DNA of 64,000 nucleotides from assembly GCA_003167365.1 (NCBI GenBank), contig PMTM01000006.1:144391-208390 (forward strand), written 5' to 3'. Made by a program: the position numbers and the translations under genes. The first letter of the stretch is position 1; each line of letters opens with the position of its first letter. Source of the DNA: Spartobacteria bacterium. Its GTDB lineage: Bacteria > Verrucomicrobiota > Verrucomicrobiia > Chthoniobacterales > UBA10450. Positions 60,452-64,000 of the stretch are shown in pieces. The notes under the pieces were generated by a model that was not told where the DNA came from, did no database searches, and saw only the letters and a list, made by a program, of their open reading frames with translations.

Positions 60452-60543
60452 TAGTTAAATGTCCGCGCGAGGTTTAGACATCATCTTGATTACAGAGAGA
60501 TGTTCGCGGACACAAGCCAACTCGGCTTCGCCGGGCCGGCACC

Positions 60544-60566
60544 GAGCCGGAAAAAATTTCCGGCTC
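60544..60566. repeat. Perfect 10-bp hairpin upstream of the heptaheme gene
   Basis: GAGCCGGAAA and TTTCCGGCTC flank a 3-base AAA loop, with no T-run on either side. It sits in the 192-base gap between the small cytochrome gene (stop at 60644) and the heptaheme gene (start at 60451), both on the minus strand. Confidence 0.65.
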
Positions 60567-60643
60567 AGGTTGGAGACCGCAAGCCGCGAGATCGCGTCAA
60601 TGTTTTCCGCACGGAGCGTGTCCGTTTCTGCCGGAGATCAAGG

Positions 60644-60979
60644 TTATTTCTTTAATGATCGAACGTACGCGACCAGAGCCTTGATCTCTTCGTCGGAAAG
60701 CTTGTCTTTGAAAGGTTTCATCTTGTCCTTGCCGCCCTCGGCCACGCCGTCCTTGATCAACTGAGCGGCTTTGGCGTCAGTGAACTCTGCCTGGACTTTG
60801 GCATCCCGGTAGTCTTTTACGCCCAACTTTTTGCCCATTGTCGTAATTCCACTTCCATCTTTGCCGTGACACGAGGCACAATGCTGGCTCCAGTTCGCGG
60901 CGGCGTCCGCTGCTAAAGCGGCGCCCGCGCAGAGGATGATTGGTGCGATTAACAATGCTGTTTTCGTTTTGATTTTCAT
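60644..60979 (-). CDS. Small monoheme cytochrome c (copy 2)
   Basis: 111 residues. Signal peptide (TKTALLIAPIILCAGAALAA) then one class I cytochrome c domain with CASCHGKDG near its start and the distal ligand Met in KMKPFKDKLSDEEIKALVAYVRSLKK. The ATG at 60979 is used; the frame stays open to 61084. It is a clear paralogue of the protein at 61306-61635 (LSDDEVKALVAYVRTLKK). A soluble periplasmic electron carrier between the bc-type complex and an oxidase or reductase is the likely role. Confidence 0.93.
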   Translation of the reverse strand: MKIKTKTALLIAPIILCAGAALAADAAANWSQHCASCHGKDGSGITTMGKKLGVKDYRDAKVQAEFTDAKAAQLIKDGVAEGGKDKMKPFKDKLSDEEIKALVAYVRSLKK

Positions 60980-61305
60980 TGGGTCAGTTCTTCCTTGGTT
61001 AACACAGTGCTGCAGTCGCTTCACTGCCAAATTGAAGTCGGTCGATGTCAATCGCAACCGGTTTTTCCGGACCCGCCAATTCATCGGTCATTGCGCAGAG
61101 AGCTTGGTAATATTGGTCTCTGGAGATGTCGAGAGCGCTCGATCCGGAAACTTCTGCTGCGCCGGGTAAGGTGAACTCTTCGCGGGGCCACAACAAGCTG
61201 ATACAATTACAGGTAAGAACGCCGGCCCGTCGCAAGACCGACAATTACATGCACCGTGAGCAATGCCGTACTCGCGCGCAAAGAATGGACCAGGCGCCAG
61301 TCTGC
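60980..61305. other. Non-coding gap between two cytochrome genes
   Basis: 326 bases with no convincing open frame on either strand and no repeat I could match. It should hold the promoter or a processing site for the downstream small cytochrome. Confidence 0.4.
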
Positions 61306-61635
61306 CTATTTCTTCAACGTGCGCACATAGGCGACAAGCGCTTTGACTTCGTCGTCGCTTAGTTTACTGCCGAACGATTTCATTGTCGTCTTGCCGTTTT
61401 CCTTCACGCCTTCCTTGATCGATTGCGTGGCTTTGGCATCAGTGAAAGCAGCCTGAATCTTCGGATCGGTTAGATCCTTTGCGTTCAATGTCTTTCCCAT
61501 TTTTGTGTCGGCGTGGCCGTCTTTTCCGTGACACTGCACGCAGTTGGCGTCCCAATTTGCTTTCGCGTCTGCCGCACGCACGGACATGGCTGAGGCGACA
61601 AACAGACTGAGGATGATGGAAACAATTGCTTTCAT
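61306..61635 (-). CDS. Small monoheme cytochrome c (copy 1)
   Basis: 109 residues, signal peptide (KAIVSIILSLFVASAMSVRAA) and one c-type domain with CVQCHGKDGHADTKMG and Met in TMKSFGSKLSDDEVK. The start ATG at 61635 has a good AAGGAA ribosome binding site. It lies 20 bases after the CcsA stop and shares its strand. Tandem duplicate with the gene at 60644-60979, about half of the residues being identical by eye. Confidence 0.93.
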   Translation of the reverse strand: MKAIVSIILSLFVASAMSVRAADAKANWDANCVQCHGKDGHADTKMGKTLNAKDLTDPKIQAAFTDAKATQSIKEGVKENGKTTMKSFGSKLSDDEVKALVAYVRTLKK

Positions 61636-61655
61636 AACTAGATTCCTTTCTGGAA

Positions 61656-63575
61656 TTACTTTGGTGTTGTCTCTACTGGTAGTCCCGGGGGCACGAACTT
61701 CAAGTCGCGCGGCTGATCTTTTCGACGCAGCACGCCAGCGGATGTTCGAAAACTTCGCCAGCGCTCGAGCGGCATAGCGGCGAAAGCCATTAAGGCGACC
61801 TGGCTGATAATGAATCCCATCAGCCAGGGAAACGCTTTTTGCATGAAACCGTAGGAATGGAGGCCGACGCCGAGCATGTTCACGCCGAACCACGAGAAAC
61901 TCGTGATCACATTGCCGAAAATGGCCATTATCATCAGGCCGCGTTGGCGAATGAACCCGCCCCAACGCGCGTGCAGGATAATTGCGCACCAAAGGACGAT
62001 CAGCACCGCGCCGTTTTCTTTCGGGTCCCAACCCCAGAAACGCCCCCACGATTGGTCAGCCCAAATGCCGCCCAGCACTGTCCCGACAAAACTGAAGAGC
62101 GTGGCGAAACAGACCACGCCGTAGGTCATGCGCGCCAGCGAATCGGCCGTGGCCGGTTTTAGTGAGCGAGTAAATACGCCGCGAACGATATAGATGATCG
62201 CCAGCATACCCGCCAAAAACATGGCGGAGTATCCGGTGGTGATCGCGACAACATGCGTGGCCAGCCAGATGTTGGTGTCGAGGACGGCTTGCAACATTTC
62301 CAGCGTGTCGCCGCTTCCCGCGAGATGATGCGCGATGATCAAGGTGATGAACCCGATCGCGCCGGCGCAGGCCGCGCCAATACCGTCGCGGAAAATTCGT
62401 TCGAGAATGAGCGACACGATGACCGCGCCCCATCCAATAAAAATGGCGGACGAGTAAAGATTCGTTACGGGCGGACGTTCCTGCAGATACATCCGAGAAA
62501 CGAGACCGAATGTGTGAATGGCGAGCGCGAGCAGCAAAAGATAAAAAGCGGAACGGTTAAGCGTCCGGCTCCAACCCAGCCACGAACCGCACGCTAAAAC
62601 GAATGCCAAGACATAAAGAACCATGCTGTGTGTAAATGGATCCACGGAGTTGAACAGGAATTCGAACGACGTGCGTTTGGCCGCAGTCGGTTGCTCTTTG
62701 GCGAGCCAACCGCCGAGAAGATCGACACGCTGATTAAAGAGCGGCCGATTGTCCGCGCGATAAGCGTCGCCGATCTGCGCATACATTTTTGCGACCGGAT
62801 CGATTTTCTCTTTTGCAATTGATTGGACGAGACTTTCACCAATTGAGTGCCACTCGCCTTGTTCCGCGGAGGCGAGGGGCGGGACGGCAAGGATGTAAGC
62901 CAGGTCGGCCAATTTTTGATAGCGCTGGATCGATCCGGCCGTGTCGTCGAGTTTGGCTTTGTCGAAACTCTCTCCGGTCTCGCGCCGCTGCGCCGCGTTT
63001 CCCGCAGCCGGCAAGGCGCTCTCGAAGGCTTCCACTTCGCTCGCGAAATTTTCTGCGTCTTCCGGCTGCGCACTGTTCTTCAGTCGCTGGTAAAGCACGA
63101 GCGCGTTGCGCAGATTTAGGATCGCGTTCTGATACGCCGAACGTTCGACCGATTGGAGCTTGTCCGATTGTTCGCCCTGATCGTCGATTTGTTTCAGAAA
63201 CGGCGATAGTTCGACGAAACTGAAATACTTTCGGTCGCTTTGTTCCCAACCGAAGAGGCCGAGCACCTCGGCATTTTGAATCACGAAGATCGGATGTTGA
63301 TCGGCGACCGGCGCGTTGAAGAGCGTGTCGGTAAGCCAGCGCATCGCGGTGAGTTGTTTTCCATTCGCCAGCCCGACCGTTTGTTTGCCGTGAATAATGA
63401 GGAGCGAATTGCGCGCAACGGTGTCGAGCGGTTTGACGCGACCGCCGACGAGCACCGGAATTTTTCCGAACTTCGCAAAATCGACATCGTCGGTCGCGGT
63501 CTTTGGCGGAAGCCAACTCGATGCTACCCAGAGTAGCGCGACGACGAAGACAAGCGCAGGGAAGAAACGTTTCAT
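61656..63575 (-). CDS. ccsA: Cytochrome c biogenesis protein CcsA (ResC)
   Basis: 639 residues. One N-terminal helix (about 5-22), a large extracytoplasmic region (25-300) with many Gln/Ala-rich helices, and eight or so transmembrane helices in the C-terminal third with the heme-handling motif WGWDPKENGAVL and His in LATHVVAITTG and IIAHHLA. It forms, with ResB/CcsB, the system II complex that attaches heme to apocytochromes. ATG at 63575 overlaps the ResB stop (ATGA). The N-terminal region of about 280 residues is longer than in most CcsA. Confidence 0.93.
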   Translation of the reverse strand: MKRFFPALVFVVALLWVASSWLPPKTATDDVDFAKFGKIPVLVGGRVKPLDTVARNSLLIIHGKQTVGLANGKQLTAMRWLTDTLFNAPVADQHPIFVIQNAEVLGLFGWEQSDRKYFSFVELSPFLKQIDDQGEQSDKLQSVERSAYQNAILNLRNALVLYQRLKNSAQPEDAENFASEVEAFESALPAAGNAAQRRETGESFDKAKLDDTAGSIQRYQKLADLAYILAVPPLASAEQGEWHSIGESLVQSIAKEKIDPVAKMYAQIGDAYRADNRPLFNQRVDLLGGWLAKEQPTAAKRTSFEFLFNSVDPFTHSMVLYVLAFVLACGSWLGWSRTLNRSAFYLLLLALAIHTFGLVSRMYLQERPPVTNLYSSAIFIGWGAVIVSLILERIFRDGIGAACAGAIGFITLIIAHHLAGSGDTLEMLQAVLDTNIWLATHVVAITTGYSAMFLAGMLAIIYIVRGVFTRSLKPATADSLARMTYGVVCFATLFSFVGTVLGGIWADQSWGRFWGWDPKENGAVLIVLWCAIILHARWGGFIRQRGLMIMAIFGNVITSFSWFGVNMLGVGLHSYGFMQKAFPWLMGFIISQVALMAFAAMPLERWRSFRTSAGVLRRKDQPRDLKFVPPGLPVETTPK

Positions 63576-64000
63576 GCGAGTGCAGTTCTTCTCCGCCGTG
63601 AAAAGCCGACGAGATGGTAGCCGAACTGAACGAGCAGTCCGGCGGCCACGATCACGCACGCGACATAAGGTGCGATGAAGCTCGGGTTATGCACGACTTG
63701 CAGGATCGACGCTTGGTCGTCCTTCTGAAATCCAGCCTGATAAAACGTCTCGCCGCGATAACGCAGTGGATGATTCATGTAGATCAGTACATCGCGATTC
63801 ACCGCGCGCTCGGGATCGATCAAAGTGATGCGGCTGGAAAAGTTTTTTGGAATCTCGGTGCCGGCGTATCGATCATGGGCAAACTTCTGCAATGTCACAC
63901 TGAACGGCTTGTAATAGCGCGCTGACTGCATCACGAGTTGCCAGGTCCGACCGGCGCAGGAAAATGTCTGCGGCGCGCCGAGAGCATCCGAGACCAGCCA
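63572..64000 (-). CDS. resB: Cytochrome c biogenesis protein ResB (partial)
   Basis: The C-terminal 142 residues of ResB, the partner of CcsA. Visible family marks are RYYKPFSVTLQKFAHDRYAGTEIPKNFSS, a DPE loop, NHPLRYRGETFYQAGF and the final transmembrane helix with YVACVIVAAGLLVQFGYHL. The frame stays open to the window edge, so the gene begins beyond 64000. An internal ATG at 63934 is not a natural start, because family sequence (GRTWQLVM) continues before it. Confidence 0.9.
   Translation of the reverse strand, partial: WLVSDALGAPQTFSCAGRTWQLVMQSARYYKPFSVTLQKFAHDRYAGTEIPKNFSSRITLIDPERAVNRDVLIYMNHPLRYRGETFYQAGFQKDDQASILQVVHNPSFIAPYVACVIVAAGLLVQFGYHLVGFSRRRRTALA

Overview
This 64 kb window is a piece of bacterial chromosome (GC-rich, dense genes on both strands). 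Gene content and protein style fit a Verrucomicrobiota soil bacterium, probably Chthoniobacterales-like: glmM-scpB, rpoA-rplQ, efp-kdsD, LemA/TPM proteins, several secreted S9 peptidases, and many short palindromic repeats in gene junctions. The taxonomic guess is inference; no marker search was run. I saw no rRNA, tRNA, CRISPR array, integrase or transposase.

Layout. 0-7.7 kb: housekeeping (glmM, scpB, a secreted serine hydrolase, an NTF2-like protein, LemA plus two TPM proteins, rpoA-rplQ). 7.7-12.5 kb: a good sigma-54 promoter in front of a 68-residue membrane protein, a truncated ABC permease, a GT-C membrane glycosyltransferase, a phosphoesterase and an RhlE-type helicase. 12.5-21.6 kb: a peptide-degradation block of three S9 peptidases around a rare amidohydrolase-quinone oxidoreductase fusion. 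21.6-31.2 kb: a lone pseudopilin, a NarX/NarL-type two-component pair, a DUF3592/Sel1 protein, rhodanese, SufE, TreY, an HExxH membrane protein and EF-P. 31.2-42.8 kb: kdsD, two glycosyltransferases, a class A PBP whose transpeptidase lacks the usual SxxK, MidA, a GH25 lysozyme, a Tat-exported aminotransferase and MtfA. 43-52 kb: a stress/signalling island with one single-domain and two tandem UspA proteins, a cyclic-nucleotide-binding protein, a PocR-AraC regulator, a receiver protein, an orphan Mla-type ATPase, small hypotheticals and several gene remnants. 52-55 kb: a DevBCA/MacAB-type exporter. 55.4-64 kb: one minus-strand respiratory locus, read from the window end downward as ResB, CcsA, two small cytochromes c, a heptaheme NapC/NirT-like cytochrome, Rieske protein, fused cytochrome b and a nine-heme cytochrome.

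How the genes work together. The 55-64 kb locus encodes both a menaquinol:cytochrome c-type complex, in which a nine-heme protein seems to replace cytochrome c1, and the heme-attachment machinery it needs. The neighbouring USP/cNMP/PocR island looks like a response to energy or redox stress, though nothing in the sequence proves they are co-regulated.

The most distinctive signals are: the TAMQ replacement of SxxK in the PBP; palindromic repeats that sit inside a peptidase gene and supply stop codons to neighbouring genes; the enzyme fusion; EF-P with Asn at its tip; cytochrome b with no standard start codon; the sigma-54 promoter; a 27-residue membrane peptide with a strong ribosome binding site; and a frameshifted small-protein family with a second remnant 1.3 kb away. 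I did not find a clearly new defence or mobile system.
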